The translations under genes and the position numbers were made by a program. Below the pieces are notes generated by a model. The model did no database searches and was not told the DNA's origin. It saw only the letters and a list, made by a program, of their open reading frames with translations. A DNA stretch of 64,000 nucleotides from Diadophis punctatus similis (lineage: Eukaryota; Chordata; Lepidosauria; Squamata; Dipsadidae): positions 893,501-957,500 of the forward strand of contig JALIGW010000029.1 of the NCBI GenBank assembly GCA_023053685.1. Direction: 5' to 3'. Positions 22,350 to 34,395 of this stretch are shown here, in pieces. Within the stretch, counting starts at the first letter, position 1. Every line of letters begins with the position of its first letter.

Positions 22350-23404
22350 AAATGGAGACGGAATTTTGAGGGCCTGGCAATGTTTTCCTTTCCCTCCCTC
22401 TTATAACCTAGTAAACTGGGGTAGATTCAGTTGGAACGTCTTTCTAACTGTTTCTCTGTTTCTTGGGCTTATTTTTGATCTTTGAATATTTTTTGCTTCT
22501 GCTTACCATTTTCTCAAGGTCGTAACTTTGGTTCCCTGCAGTCCTTTACCTCTGATTTTTCCTAGTAGTGGAAAAATCTATTACCGGTATGCATCAGATA
22601 TAATGACCGCTTTTCTGCTTCACATCCAGAGAGGCCTTCATTCCAGCAACCTGACCTGTGGTAATCAATATAAGACATGAGAAGCTATATTGGGTTTTAA
22701 ATTACTAAATTAAATTGAATTGATGTTGTAACTGTCGCAGGATCTGAAAACTGAGGCAGCTGATCTTCAATAAACCCATTTCCCCATCACTATTTAGCGA
22801 TACATGTCACGTTTTGCATGTTAATCCACCACTAGATTATCTGAATCCAAGGCAACCTACCACCTGTGTAGTAGGAGCAACTAGAAGGGATTATATCACT
22901 GTGTTGGATCCTCTTTATCCTGCCGTGGTCTTCTAAGTGGACATCATTGAAATGTGTGTGGGATATTGCAGATTGAACCTGGGAACTTCTGAGTTTGTGA
23001 GTTGCGCTACCTTTGAGCTTAGACCATCTTCCTTATATGGCCCCATAAAGCTGAGGTTGAAGCTCCCCATATGTATTGGTTAATATTCTTTAAGATCAGT
23101 AGACAATAAAGTGGCACCTTTCTAAGTCTTCGTGTTTGAATTTTGGGATTTTTCTCTTCCAGAACGCTTTCCCCAAATTCATTGTTGGATGAACTAGAGT
23201 GCAACAACAGTTGTTGACTAATGATTGTAAATTGGGGATAAGCAATGGTCCTAACCAGGAGAGAGGAGGGCAACACCTCCAGGTTTAATACCCTGCACAA
23301 GAGCAAAAGAGCGAATTATAAATTGTGAGGGATAAAGAGCAGCTACATCAGTGAGAAAGAAAATTAGCTCTTCCGGAAAGCATTCGGTAATTGATGGTGG
23401 CACT
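22350..23404. other. Intergenic, unclassified
   Basis: Nothing supportable as gene or repeat. Confidence 0.4.
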
Positions 23405-23640
23405 GCCGGTAAGATCTATATTATATTGTTTTTGAACAATGGCTTCATTTTATGCTTTTAGAGTTTTATTGTTTTTAATTGATTTTGTGTACTTACTGCG
23501 GAAGTTTTAAATCCGTACCATGGATGTTTTATTATGTAAATGTTTTTATTGTGGTGAATCACCAAGAGTCCTTAATAGATTACAGCGGTGCAAAAAATGT
23601 GACACATAATTAAATAATAAAATGAGCTTCCCTTCCTTAT
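23405..23640 (+). mobile_element. LINE 3' end, degraded
   Basis: T-rich 3' UTR followed by GTGGTGAATCACCAAGAGTC and an AATAATAAAA tail, resembling CR1/L2-type 3' ends. Clade uncertain. Confidence 0.4.
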
Positions 23641-24272
23641 CATCCTTCTGTTGGTTGGCCTCAGGGTTATTCCCTGTTTGCTGATGGCTTTTTTTTCTTT
23701 TTTCTTTACAACACAGGCATAATTTGGCTACTTTGCCACAAGCAGGGGAATAGTTGAATTACAAATAAAGGGTACAGAATAATATTTGCTTTAAATTATG
23801 CAAATGTCTCATAATTTTTGCTTTCGGTATTAATAACTGTAAGTAATGTTTCTTATTTAGTCAGTTATAGATTTCTATGGCCTCTTCCAGTGTCTCTGCA
23901 TAGCTCTTTCTATAACTTCTGCAATATAGTTAAAAATTCTGCAACTAATTAGTAGAATTCTAATGTTTTAGTTAAACACTAAAAAAATTTCAAAGACTTT
24001 ATAACTTTAAAAGCCCTGGATGAAAAAGAGCAGGCCCGATTATCTTCCCCAGCACCTCAACCCCAACAGCTATTTATTCTGTGATCCCCACTGTTGAAAA
24101 AACCCAAAATTTGCTGTTTTTGTTACATCTAACTATGGCCAAGCCTGAGAGTCTAAGAGTGTGAGGAGACAGCACAAGTATTCTTGGTCCTCCATGTAAG
24201 GTTTTATACACTCAAATGTGGACCTTGAATGGGGCTCAGAGAGGAGCTAGCCATTTCAACATGAAGATAGTA

Positions 24273-24667
24273 CAGGTAATCCTTGACTTATGACCACAAT
24301 TGAGCCCAAAATGTCTGTTGCTAAATGAGACATTTATTGAGTTTTGCCCCATTTTACGACCTTTCTTGCCACCATTGTTAAGTGAATCACTGCAGTTGCT
24401 AAGTTAGTAATACGGTTGTTAAGTGAATCTGGATTCCCCATTGACTTTGCTTGTCAGAAAGTTGCAAAAGGTGATCACATGATCTCTGGACACTGCAACC
24501 GTCATAAATATGAGTCAGTCAGTTGCCAAGCATCTGAATTTTGATCACGTGACCATGGGGATGCTGTAATGGTTGTAACTGTGAAAAATGGTCATAAGTC
24601 ACTATTTTCAGTGATGATGTAACTTTGAACAGTCACTAAGTGAACTATTGAAAGTCGAGGACTACCC
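24273..24667. mobile_element. Non-autonomous DNA element (CAGGTAGTCCTTGAC family)
   Basis: About 395 bp with inverted ends CAGGTAATCCTTGACTTATG and AAAGTCGAGGACTACC. The interior repeats 'gttaagtgaatc'-type phrases. It is the cleanest copy of the family here. TSD not clear. Confidence 0.7.
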
Positions 24668-24812
24668 ACACATCATCCATTTTGACACATTCCAAGACAG
24701 CTTCCATTTCCAGCATATCTTCAGAGGCCCCGTCCACAAAACGTGCATTGCAGTTGAGATGGAATGCAATGGTGGCCTTGAGGAAAGAGGAGGAGAGATA
24801 CCAATAAAGCCT

Positions 24813-24943
24813 ATTCTATTCTATTCTATTCTATTCTATTCTATTCTATTCTATTCTATTCTATTCTATTCTATTCTATCCTATCCTATCCTATCCTATC
24901 CTATCCTATCCTATCCTATCCTATTCTATTCTATTCTATTCTT
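24813..24943. repeat. (ATTCT)n/(ATCCT)n pentanucleotide microsatellite
   Basis: About 26 units, beginning and ending as ATTCT with a central block converted to ATCCT. Similar tails follow LINE 3' ends at 33966-34075 and, reversed, at 26521-26641. Confidence 0.95.
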
Positions 24944-24963
24944 CCATCCTGTTCCGTCCCACC

Positions 24964-25351
24964 CAGGGGTGGGTTCCTCGTGCTTCGGACCAGATCGCCC
25001 GAACCGTTAGTGACCCGCTGGTGACGCGACGATGGCGTCATGGATCCAGTTCAGTCAGTGCCGGTCCGTGGGCGCCGCCATCTTTTTTGGGGAACTTTTG
25101 TTGCATTTTTCCGTGTTTGAATGGCTTCTCCTCTTCCGCGACTTGAAAAAGAGCCCTCTCGCCCGCCCCCAGGTTAATACTTACCTTTATTTCTTTGCCC
25201 GAAGTACAGCTGATCAGCTCCTCAGCTGTGTTTCGGGCTGAATCCTGCTACTGAGCATGCACGGAAATGAAATTGCACGGGGGGGGGGAACATGTGCGTG
25301 TGAAATGTTGCGATGCGAACCGGTGGCGAAGGTAAGTGGAACCCACCCCTG
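24964..25351. mobile_element. hAT-type MITE, GGTTCC family
   Basis: 388 bp from CAGGGGTGGGTTCC to GGAACCCACCCCTG with an exact 8-bp TSD GTCCCACC (24956-24963 and 25352-25359). It inserted just beyond the pentanucleotide array; the ATCCT-like motif resumes after it. Confidence 0.92.
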
Positions 25352-25939
25352 GTCCCACCCTATCCTATCCTACCGAAAGAGACAAGAATGGAATCACTGC
25401 AAAATAGCATACCTTGCCATCCGGGAGAGCAGGAACAGATGCAAATCATGCTCGGCCCAATCTTAGACTGTTGGGAAGGTGACCTGAATCTGAGTTTTCA
25501 TCAGAAAGTGAAACAGGTTTTGTTTTTTCTGCCAGCACAATGAGAACAGTCTGGTCTGCTGACTGCTCTTCATTCCTTTCCATGTTATGTCATGTGCCTC
25601 CCTACCAATTGGCTGGTCTGTCCTCTAGTAGGCATGACCAACCCCATCCTGGCTCTTTGCCCTCCATGGCGATTTCATACAGAGCTACTGGGTGCCTGCC
25701 ATGAAAGGCTAGACATTTTTCTCCCAGATTCAGTAGCAGAAAGGGGAAATGCTGACTGTTGCTCTCTCTTTTTTTAAAAAAACCCAGTGGAATTGGCAAA
25801 AGTTCTGCCAAGATTCCCCTTCTAACCTGATATAGAACTATTGCTGTTGTTTTTACTGGTCATTGAGAGGCATATGCACAGAATGGAAAGCAATTTGCAC
25901 TTGCTTTCCTGGCATGGGTGGGAAGGGAAAGAATGCAGG

Positions 25940-26243
25940 CAGGGGAGGGTTCCGGTTACGTTCGCAACTGGTGAGCATCGCGAGCATGCGCGGAAGTGAA
26001 ATTGCGTCCCACCATGCAATTTCACTTCTGCGTATGCTCAGGATGACATTACAAGCTGAAACACAGCTGAGGAGCTTCTCAGATGTGCTTCGGAGGAAGA
26101 ATAAAAGTCAGTATTCACACAAGGGCAGGTGGGAGGGCTTTTTCCTGACAGCTCAGGACGCGGAGAAGCGCCAAAAAATGACATCATCGCCGGGCTCCTA
26201 CGGGAGCTGTGCTCCGCACCGCACCAGTAGGAACCCACCACTG
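25940..26243. mobile_element. hAT-type MITE, GGTTCC family
   Basis: 304 bp from CAGGGGAGGGTTCC to GGAACCCACCACTG. Flanking 8-mers AATGCAGG and GATGCAGG match at seven positions. Confidence 0.88.
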
Positions 26244-26520
26244 GATGCAGGGTAATCCAGTAACACGGGGTACATGTTTCTGGCCCCACACATAGCCATT
26301 AATATGGCCAAAAGTGGAGGAAAGAGTTGAAATCCAGAAAGGGTGTTCATAAATTGACATCATTTCCAGTCAGTTTAAGCATGGGAGACAAGTGGCTGAA
26401 GGCTGCATGCAGAAAAGCCCCACAATTGTCTCTGTGCCAAGTCTCCATCTGAAGAGGGTCTAGAACAGTTCAGTTCCTGGAGCTTCTGTGCCAGTTCCTT
26501 TACCATCAGCTTGGCTAAAT

Positions 26521-27085
26521 ATAGAATAGAATAGAATAGAATAGAACAGAACAGAACAGAACAGAACAGAACAGAACAGAACAGAATAGAACAGAACAGA
26601 ACAGAACAGAACAGAATAGAATAGAATAGAATAGAATAGAATTCTTTATTGGCCAAGTGTGATTGGGCACACAAGGAATTTGTCTTTGGTGCATATGCTC
26701 TCAGTGTACATAAAAGAAAAGATACATTTGTCAAGAATCATGAGGTACAAAACTTAGTGATTGTCATAGGATACAAATAAGCAATCAGGAAACAATCAAT
26801 ATTGATATAAATCGTAAGGGTTACAAGCAACAAAGTTACAGTCATAAGTGGGGAGGAGATGGGTGATAGGAACGATGAGAAGACTAATAGTAATAGTAAT
26901 GCAGCCTTAGTGAATAGTTTGACAGTGGTGAGGGAATTATTTGTTTAGCAGAGTGATGGCGTTCGGGGAAAAAACTGTTCTTGTGTCTAGTTGACTCGGT
27001 GTGCAGAGCTCTATAGCGTCGTTTTGAGGGTAGGAGTTGAAATAATTTATGTCCAGGATGCGAGGGGTCAGTAAATAGAGAACAT
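26521..27085 (-). mobile_element. LINE 3' end with (AGAAT/AGAAC)n tail
   Basis: On the minus strand a body (27085 to 26642) ends ACACTTGGCCAATAAAGAAT and runs into a pentanucleotide tail of alternating ATTCT and GTTCT units. The same body occurs on the plus strand at 33310-33965. Snake CR1/L3-like LINEs are known to seed such microsatellites; that subfamily name is from general knowledge. Confidence 0.75.
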
Positions 27086-27630
27086 TGTCTGTAAATATAG
27101 AATATTGGATACCAGCCTATAGTTGCTCAAATTGGTTGCATCCAAAGCTGCTTCCCATCATCACCTTTTAGATTGCAGGAAACTCTACCTATCAGAGAAA
27201 TATTGATAATGTCACAAATCATTGGCAAGACAGTTTTTAGAGGGTCTTTTAAGAGAGGCAGGGTGGGATCTCAAAGGCAAATATGGTACAAATTGATATT
27301 AGGATTGTTCAAAACACTTGGAAAAGGTGGTTTACAAAATGCATTATGGTGACCTAAGCATCTATTTTTGAAGTATTAAAGCGGCAGTATCCTTTGAAAA
27401 ATCTATGAAGCTCCCTTCAAGGGTGTCCCTGATCATCTCCATTGACGCTCTTTCCACTGATACTATCAGAGCAAGAAAGCGCTGGGCATGGATACACTGT
27501 GCAGATAGTCAGGGACAATCTTCAAAACGGCTGCAGCATCTTTGCAAAGGATGTGTGTCAAGCGTGGGAAATCAGAAGTCCAGGCAGTTCAAATGAATAT
27601 ATGTTTATTGCAAGTTTCAGCTCTCTACAA

Positions 27631-28135
27631 CAGGGGTGTCAAACTCAATTTCATTGAGAGCCGCATCAGGGCTGTGGTGGACCTTGGGGGTGGGGGGACT
27701 GGCCAACTGAGCGGGTGTGGCCAACTGAGCGGGTGTGGCCAACTGGGTAGGCATGGCCAGCTTGTCGCCACTCTCCAAACTGCTGGCATGTTTCCTCTTC
27801 GCATTGGGTAGACCGGGCTGAAGCTATGCTGGCCTGATCTTTCCTCTTCACACTGGGTAGACTGGACCAAAGCTACGCTGGTCCGATCTTTCCTCTTCAC
27901 ACTGGGTAGACCGGGCCGAAGCCAAGCTGGTCCGATCTTTCCTCTTTGCATTGGGTAGACCGGGGCGAAGCTACATTAGCCCAATCTTTCCTCTTCGCAC
28001 TGGGTAGACTGGGCCGAAGCTACACTGGCCCGATCTTTCCCCTTTGCATTGGGTAAACCAGGATGGCCCCACAGGCCGGATCCGACCACATCATGGGTCG
28101 GATTCGGCTCGCAGACCTTGAGTTTGACACCCGTG
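27631..28135. mobile_element. hAT-type MITE (CAGGGGTGTCAAACTC family)
   Basis: 505 bp with ends CAGGGGTGTCAAACTCAA and TTGAGTTTGACACCCGTG, flanked by CTCTACAA and CTCTATAA (7 of 8). Subterminal GAGAGCCGCATCAGGG and GGATCCGACC parts are typical of non-autonomous hAT elements. The core is a tandem array (27790-28062). Confidence 0.92.
27790..28062. repeat. 49-bp tandem repeat inside a hAT MITE
   Basis: About five and a half units sharing GATCTTTCCTCTTC..., ATTGGGTAGACCGGG and GAAGCTA blocks, spaced 49 bp apart with scattered substitutions. Confidence 0.85.
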
Positions 28136-28484
28136 CTCTATAAGAATCTGAACTAATAACAGTCAAAGCAAATTGGAAGTAGATAAGAGTCAACAGAACT
28201 CAAAGTGGGCTGGACTTAGATCTTTTGCCATCATGAAGGGACTTGAGACTGATGATGCATTTGACCCCTCCCTCAGCCTGGTCATTTCCTACAAGACGGT
28301 TGTTTTAATGCTTCAAAGAAAGGTGGTTTGTTCACTCTTGGTTCATTTTGTGAAGCACCTCTTTGGAACACTTTTAATTTTAACAGACATTATAATGATA
28401 TGGAATTTTCTGAGCCAGTGATGTATTTCTTTTGTATTCACTGAAATGGATTTGCTTATATCTGTTTGTTCGGCAATTGTTCAG

Positions 28485-29337
28485 TGGTGACCCTGAAATA
28501 ATGGACTTAACAACTGGCCCTTGAAGTTCGGGCCGTCTCAGCATTCCTGTGGTCATGTGATCATGATCCAGGAACTCGCATGTTCAGCTTGTGATTACAA
28601 CATTGCAGTGAGCCATGTCATGTGATTCTCATTTGTGACTTTCCCTGCCAGCTTCCCACAAGCAAAGTCAATGGGGAAGCAAGCAGAGAAGTTGCCCCAG
28701 TAAGTTGCTGCTTCTTTTTTTTGAGGAGCCCACTATGGACCCCAGGGATCTAATACAATGTAGCACTCCCCCACCACCCATTCCCCCACTCCATAGGCTT
28801 CCACCAGTCCTTTTGAAGCCTCTGCCTACCCTCCCATTTATTTATTATTTATTTATTAGTAACATTTATATACCTCCTCACAGTGCAAGCACTCTCTAAG
28901 CGGTTTACACCAGTAAGCAATGTATATTTATATTGCCCCCAACAATCTGGGTCCTCATTTTACCTACCTCGGAAGGATGGAAGGCTGAGTCAACCTTGAG
29001 CCGGTGAGATTTGAACCGCTGACCTGCGGATCAGTGTCAGCTAATGTGGCCTGCAGTACCTGCCTCTAACCGCTGCGCCACCTCAGCTCATGACACGGAC
29101 CTGCCCATTCTTCCTAGCCCCTTCACACGGCACCCCCCTATACCCCCCCTATACTCCTTACCTGTATCTCCTGCCTCTTCCCATTTAACAACCTGTGTCT
29201 CCTGGGGTTACAACAGCAACCGGGGCTGCTGGGATTGCTGTGCTCAGCATGTAGTCCCATGACATAGTCCTTTCTGACTGCATCTCTTCGTGAGGGTAAT
29301 CCTGTTTCCAATTACCATTGTAACTCAAGGACTACCT
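28485..29337. mobile_element. CAGGTAGTCCTTGAC-family element split by a SINE
   Basis: The right end ACTCAAGGACTACCTG and internal phrases like 'catgtgattctcatttgtgac' match the family at 24273-24667. The left end near 28485 is degraded. The SINE at 28836-29089 lies inside. Confidence 0.5.
28836..29089 (-). mobile_element. tRNA-derived SINE, variant 3' end
   Basis: The minus strand runs from GAGCTGAGGTGGCGCAGCGG through GGTTCAAATCTCACC and ACCTCGGAAGGATGGAAGGC-type body to GTGAGGAGGTATATAAATG and an (AAATA)n tail. The head equals the Sauria-type SINE, but the tail differs from the TTGCTA type. Confidence 0.8.
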
Positions 29338-29339
29338 GC

Positions 29340-30217
29340 ATTTAATTTCTGAGTATTGGTCAAGGCATCCAAACCAGTTGAAAACACCTGGCCTTGGCAA
29401 TGAGGGATTGCAGGGGAGGATTATCTGGGTGGGGTGATGGATCTTTGAGGGAATTCCTAGCCTCAATGTCTGTTCAATGACTTGCTGATTTCCCAATGGG
29501 AAATTCTATTTCCGGGATTCTACCACTCAGGGGTGATTGGCAGCAGCTGCTGCAGCCTCTTCCTATACCCTGGCCTATTTTAAGAAGAGGCAAAGGCAAA
29601 GGCAGTTAAGCTGCCCAAAGCAGAACTCCCACCTCCACCATCCACGGCTGTCCCCTATCTGTCACTAGTCCAGAGCAATCTACAGACCCCTACTGGGATC
29701 TGAAAAGCTAACTATCCAGAGGGACACTTTAGAATAGTAGCATTTGAAACAAAATAAGGGTGTGTGGGTGTGTGGGTATCCACCCTGCTCTATGGAAGTG
29801 ATGAAATAAGGGACACCTGTTCGTCAGGAAGATAAAAGGTATCTGGCAACCTCAGCAGTGATGTGCGCATATGCATGTGAGACTCGGATACCAGTTTCCA
29901 AAACACAGCTATCACCTCACATAGCAACCGACTTCTCTGTGCCCTTGATGTCCAACTTTTATTGCTTCTCCCGCAGACAGTTTAACAAAAATTGCTTCCA
30001 GGAATGCCCTCTCCTTGCTCCCCGGCCCACCGAAAAGAATCTTCTCGTTTGGGATTATCTTTCCTTGCTTGCTCGCTTCAATTTTTTTTTTATTGCCTCA
30101 TGGAACTCTTCCCAACCCAGCGCTAGAAAGATATTGTGGATAACTCATTCATCACCCCTGGACGTTTGCTGACAGTGTTATCGGATATTCCCAGATTTCA
30201 TTTGGAAAGAGAAAGGA
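29340..30217. other. Intergenic, unclassified
   Basis: No gene. Several Pro/Ser-rich frames are without family resemblance. Confidence 0.4.
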
Positions 30218-30460
30218 GCCGAGGTGGTGCAGTGGTTAAAAGCAGCACTGCAACCTACTTCAGTGACTGCTAGTTCAGCAGTTCAGCTGTTCAAATCTCA
30301 CCAGGCTCAAGGTTGACTCAGCCTTCCATCCTTCTGAGGTCGGTAAAATGAGGACCCAGATTGTTGGGGGCAATATGCTGAACTCTTTAAAAACCACTAA
30401 GAGAGGGCTGTAAAGCACTATGAAGCGGTATATAAGTCTAAGTGCTATTGCTATTGCTAT
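30218..30460 (+). mobile_element. tRNA-derived SINE (Sauria SINE type)
   Basis: Complete-looking copy from GCCGAGGTGGTGCAGTGG (A box) and GTTCAAATCTCACC (B box) to AAGCGGTATATAAGTCTAAG and a (TGCTAT)n tail. Confidence 0.9.
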
Positions 30461-31929
30461 GTGTGCGAGTTTTGTAAAATTTTCTACTCTTCTGCTGCCT
30501 TCTTGCCTCCCTGTTCAGTCCTTTCCTTCTCCTGGAGTTTTTCATCTCTTTCATCCATCTGAAAGAGGAATATATTGTTTTTTTCTCTACTTAAGATGGC
30601 ATTAGTGAGCCCTGCATATATGTCTCTGGTTATCAAAGTCCGTTCCCCCACCCAAATGAAGCAGACAACTTCTCCTGCAGGATATAATCTGAATCGGTCC
30701 CTGGGACCAAAGGTTTCTGCAACATTATCCTGGGACATGTACTGTATATTAATTTACCTTCATTCACAATTTCTTCTGGTTCAAATCCATTGTGGTTTTC
30801 CTGCTAGTAACAAGTACATTGCTTGGTGCAGCGGAGATAGTTAGGACTGACTGATATCATGGAATCAACGCTCATAAAGTAAGCAATTCTGTCAGTGAAA
30901 TGCACCTTAAATCCCAGAATACAAGGAGTTTAATCTATCAGGAATTAGCAAATGATCTTACTAAAGCGATATAAGCTATGGGGTTCCGGAGGGTGAAAGG
31001 TCAGAAAATCTGATCCAGGTGGATCCCAGTGAGAGATAAAATGCAACTTTTTCTGAAGATGTGATCAAAGTGGTTTGCAGACTAAAGCAGGATATACAGT
31101 ACTTGAACCAAGTGGCTTTTGTGCAGCACTTCACATTTGGTGGCTTTTGTGCAGCTTCTGGAGTTACAGCAGACAATGCCCAACTGTTGCAGCTTCATTT
31201 TCACAGAGGAAAGACAGGTTGCAGATGCAGTGGGCTCTCTATGATGTCAGCAGCCAGAATCCAGTTTGTTTAGCACTTCATTCAACTCTCTGCCTCTCTG
31301 GGCCATCTTGGGGTGAGAAGGCTGACATTATTTTGGGCTTCGTTCATTTTTTTTGACTTGCAACTTCTTAAATGCCCTCTGTTGTACTAATGGGAAGTGA
31401 CACTTCCGAGCAGGTCCTGCCAGCCTAGCTGGGTGTTCAACTTTCCTCTCAGCACCGAATATGGGCTCAGGGTTGACCAGTCCATTATCCAATTTTATTT
31501 CATTTTATTTGTTGTACTTTTACCCTGTTGCAATCCAATGGCTGTCAGCAGCTTACAGCCCCCCCCCTTTAACCTCTCGTTCACATTTTCTGATCCTCTC
31601 TCACACTCCACACATATATACATACATAACCATGCATATATACACATAATGGGGAAAATAATAGCCAAATTATCCAGAATATTCTCCAGAATATTCAACT
31701 GCTAAAACTGTTCTCTTCCAACCATTCTCTTCTTTCCTATGGGACTAATTTCCTATCTTACAAAAGAGAGGCAGAATTTCAATAGCTACAGTATTTATTG
31801 TTCACTACTGGGGTGCTATATTTTAAAACTCCCTAGTCCTGCTTTAGAGGAATCTAGGCACATTCTGATTTGGACTCATGCCTGTCACAGTTGTTCTCAG
31901 TTAGCAGACATAGAAATTCAGATGCCTTC
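30461..31929. other. Intergenic, unclassified
   Basis: No supportable gene or named repeat. Short TA-rich stretches near 31610-31650. Confidence 0.4.
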
Positions 31930-32166
31930 TTAGTTGGCTTCATGCCACGCAATAATCAAGTTACATTTTCCAAGGCATAGTATGTCAGTTTCACTATCCA
32001 TAATAGTTTCTTCAGAAACATGACTCAATGAGTCAATGGTACAGAATCCATCTGTGGCTAGAAATGAAACAGACTTTTCCATATCACAGCGGAGATATAA
32101 CATGAGCTTTCGGCCATTTGATACTTCACGAATAAGGTCTTCAAATGACACAGGCTGAAGATTCAT
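31930..32166 (-). other. Orphan open frame, possible exon or pseudogene piece
   Basis: A 78-codon frame on the minus strand, opening MNLQPVSFEDLIREVSNG and containing KLMLYLRCDMEKSVSFLATD, is preceded by GCTTCTTTCAG, a plausible splice acceptor at about 32172-32182. The amino acid composition is mixed and protein-like, unlike the repeat-derived frames nearby. I do not recognise it. It could be a terminal exon, an old transposon fragment or chance. No partner exon was found. Confidence 0.2.
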
Positions 32167-32182
32167 AATTCTGAAAGAAGCA

Positions 32183-33309
32183 AATTGGCAAGCTCAGAAG
32201 AGGCTGTGATCTCATGAAATTAGGTGATTCTTGGCTAGTCAGAACACGTTTCCAATAAACAGCTTGCTTTCAGGTCAATGGCTCTTAGTAATATCATGTT
32301 CTGTGATTTGTTCCTTTCTCCTAAAAAGAGACTGTTTTCTGGTTAGAAAGAAGAGGGATGAAGCAGTAAGTGAACAATAAATGATTAAAAGGGCAGATAT
32401 TATCTGGATACTGTAAGATTCTGTATTTGAGGCTGGTTGATGGTGAAATAGAAATGTTGTCCAGAGGCTCTTTATCACAGCCATATTATCACCACCAACA
32501 AAAAAATTATAATATAAAAGTTTGCTGCCTCCACTGGCGATTCATATGCCACCACCAGGATGATGCTAACAAAAGATGCTCTCTTTGTTTATCTGGTACA
32601 GTACAGGACATGTTGGGGACAGGAATTGGGGGACTCCAAAGACTTTGTTTCCCTACCAGCCAGAGTGAAACATACATTAATTGTTCTCCTTAATGTGGGA
32701 TGGGTCCCAAGAGCAGGAAGTGAATTTTGACAGGTGGCAAGATTAGTGGGTTTAGACATTTGTCAATATTTACTCTGGTTTTGCACAAGTGTTTTTTTAC
32801 ATGAGTGTGTTCATAAGGACCTGAATTCGTACTTCTAATAGAATACTAAATTCATCTTCCAGGGCAGCTCAAACATCAGCTGATGTGCAGCCCCACCACT
32901 GCTGGTCAGCTGCCATTCAGACAGAACTGGGGATTGGCTTGGAAACCTGGCAGGTGTTAAGAGAGATACTAGATTGAAAGAAACTGGACTCTCCTGGTTG
33001 AGTTAACCAGAATGTCCTTGGAAGACAGTGCCCAGGGACCAGAGGAAAGGAGGATGCCACTTGACCTAAAATGGTTACTGGTTGAAAATGGATACTGGTT
33101 GAATCACCTATGTCAATGAAGTATTACAGATTGTACCCATTGGAGAAATAGTATCAGAATAAGAGGGAAAACTCTACTTTAGAATCAGAACAGCTAAGGA
33201 CTTGAAGCTACCCCTTCTATGAATTGAAGACCAGATGGTGATAGTGCACAGAAAAAAGGTTTCCAGGACACATTTATGCTGATGAAGTGCCAGTAGAAAA
33301 AACTGCAGA
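32183..33309. other. Intergenic, unclassified
   Basis: No gene or named repeat seen. Confidence 0.4.
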
Positions 33310-34075
33310 AAAAACAATTACTACCAACCTGCTTCCATTGAGGACCTGTATACTGCACAAGCCAAAAAGAGGGCTATGAAAATATTTACAGGCCCCTTGC
33401 ATCCTGGACATGAATTGTTTCAACTCCTACCCTCAAAACGATGCTATAGAGCACTGCACACCAGAACAACTAGACCCAAGAACAGTTTTTCCCCGAAAGC
33501 CATCACTCTGCTAAGCAAATGATTCCCTCAACATTGACAAACTATTCACTAAGTCTGCATTACTATTACTATTAATCTTCTCATTGTTCCTATCACCCAT
33601 CTCCTCCCACTTATGACTGTATGAGTGTAACTTGTTGCTTGTATCCTTATGATTTATATTGATTGTTTCCTAGTATGAAATGATTTGCTTATTTGTACCC
33701 TATGACTATCATTAAGTGTTGTACCCTATGATTCTTGACGAATGTATCTTTTCTTTTTATGTGATGATGATGATGTTCGTCCATCGTATTCGAAGAGGAC
33801 CTTGACATCTATCTGGGGGGAATGTCAAGACTTGCGCGTGAATTGGATTAAAGTGAGGGAGAGGTGCGCATAGTCAGCCTCACTCTCTCTTTTTATGTAC
33901 ACTGAGAGCATATGCACCAAAGATAAATTCCTTGTGTGTTCAATCACACTTGGCCAATAAAGAATTCTGTTCTGTTCTATTCTATTCTATTCTATTCTAT
34001 TCTATTCTATTCTATTCTATTCTATTCTATTCTATTCTATTCTATTCTATTCTATTTTACTCTACTCTACACTAC
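33310..34075 (+). mobile_element. LINE 3' end with (ATTCT)n tail, interrupted by a short insertion
   Basis: The frame near 33360-33520 reads KKRAMKIFTGPLHPG, FQLLPSKRCYRALHTRTTR and SFSPKAITLLSK, an L2/CR1-type ORF2 terminus. The 3' UTR runs to CACTTGGCCAATAAAGAATT at 33965, then about 22 ATTCT units (33966-34075). Same subfamily as 26521-27085. A 126-bp element interrupts it at 33763-33888. Confidence 0.8.
33763..33888 (-). mobile_element. Short (126 bp) retroposed insertion with CAT-repeat tail
   Basis: Flanked by an exact 10-bp direct repeat CTTTTTATGT (33753-33762 and 33889-33898). The minus strand ends in a (CAT)n tail after GTCCTCTTCGAATACGATGG. Truncated SINE or LINE 3' end; family not identified. 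Confidence 0.75.
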
Positions 34076-34395
34076 TCCAGAAAAAAGACTCTAGAAAATC
34101 CTCTTGTGGGAATAATATTTATTTTATTAAATCAAGCATTGAAAGAAACAATCTGCTAAATATTGGTGTGCTGCACAGTAAAAATGCACTGGCATTTCAG
34201 CAAATACAGATCTTGTTCTTAAGACTGTAATTTGGGAGATGGAACATTAAGGCACATAGATGAATTTGGATATGTCCTATTCTGGTCATATTTTGGGTTG
34301 GATTTAACAGGATTGTCAATATGGTTTTGGAATGACTGCTGTTTGCAAGGATACGTATCTTCTTCTGTGTCTTCTGTGAAATATAAGAAGACTGA

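Noticed and set aside
27631..28062. CRISPR-like array (regular 49-bp spacing)
   Set aside because: The whole unit repeats, with no unique spacers, inside a eukaryotic hAT element.
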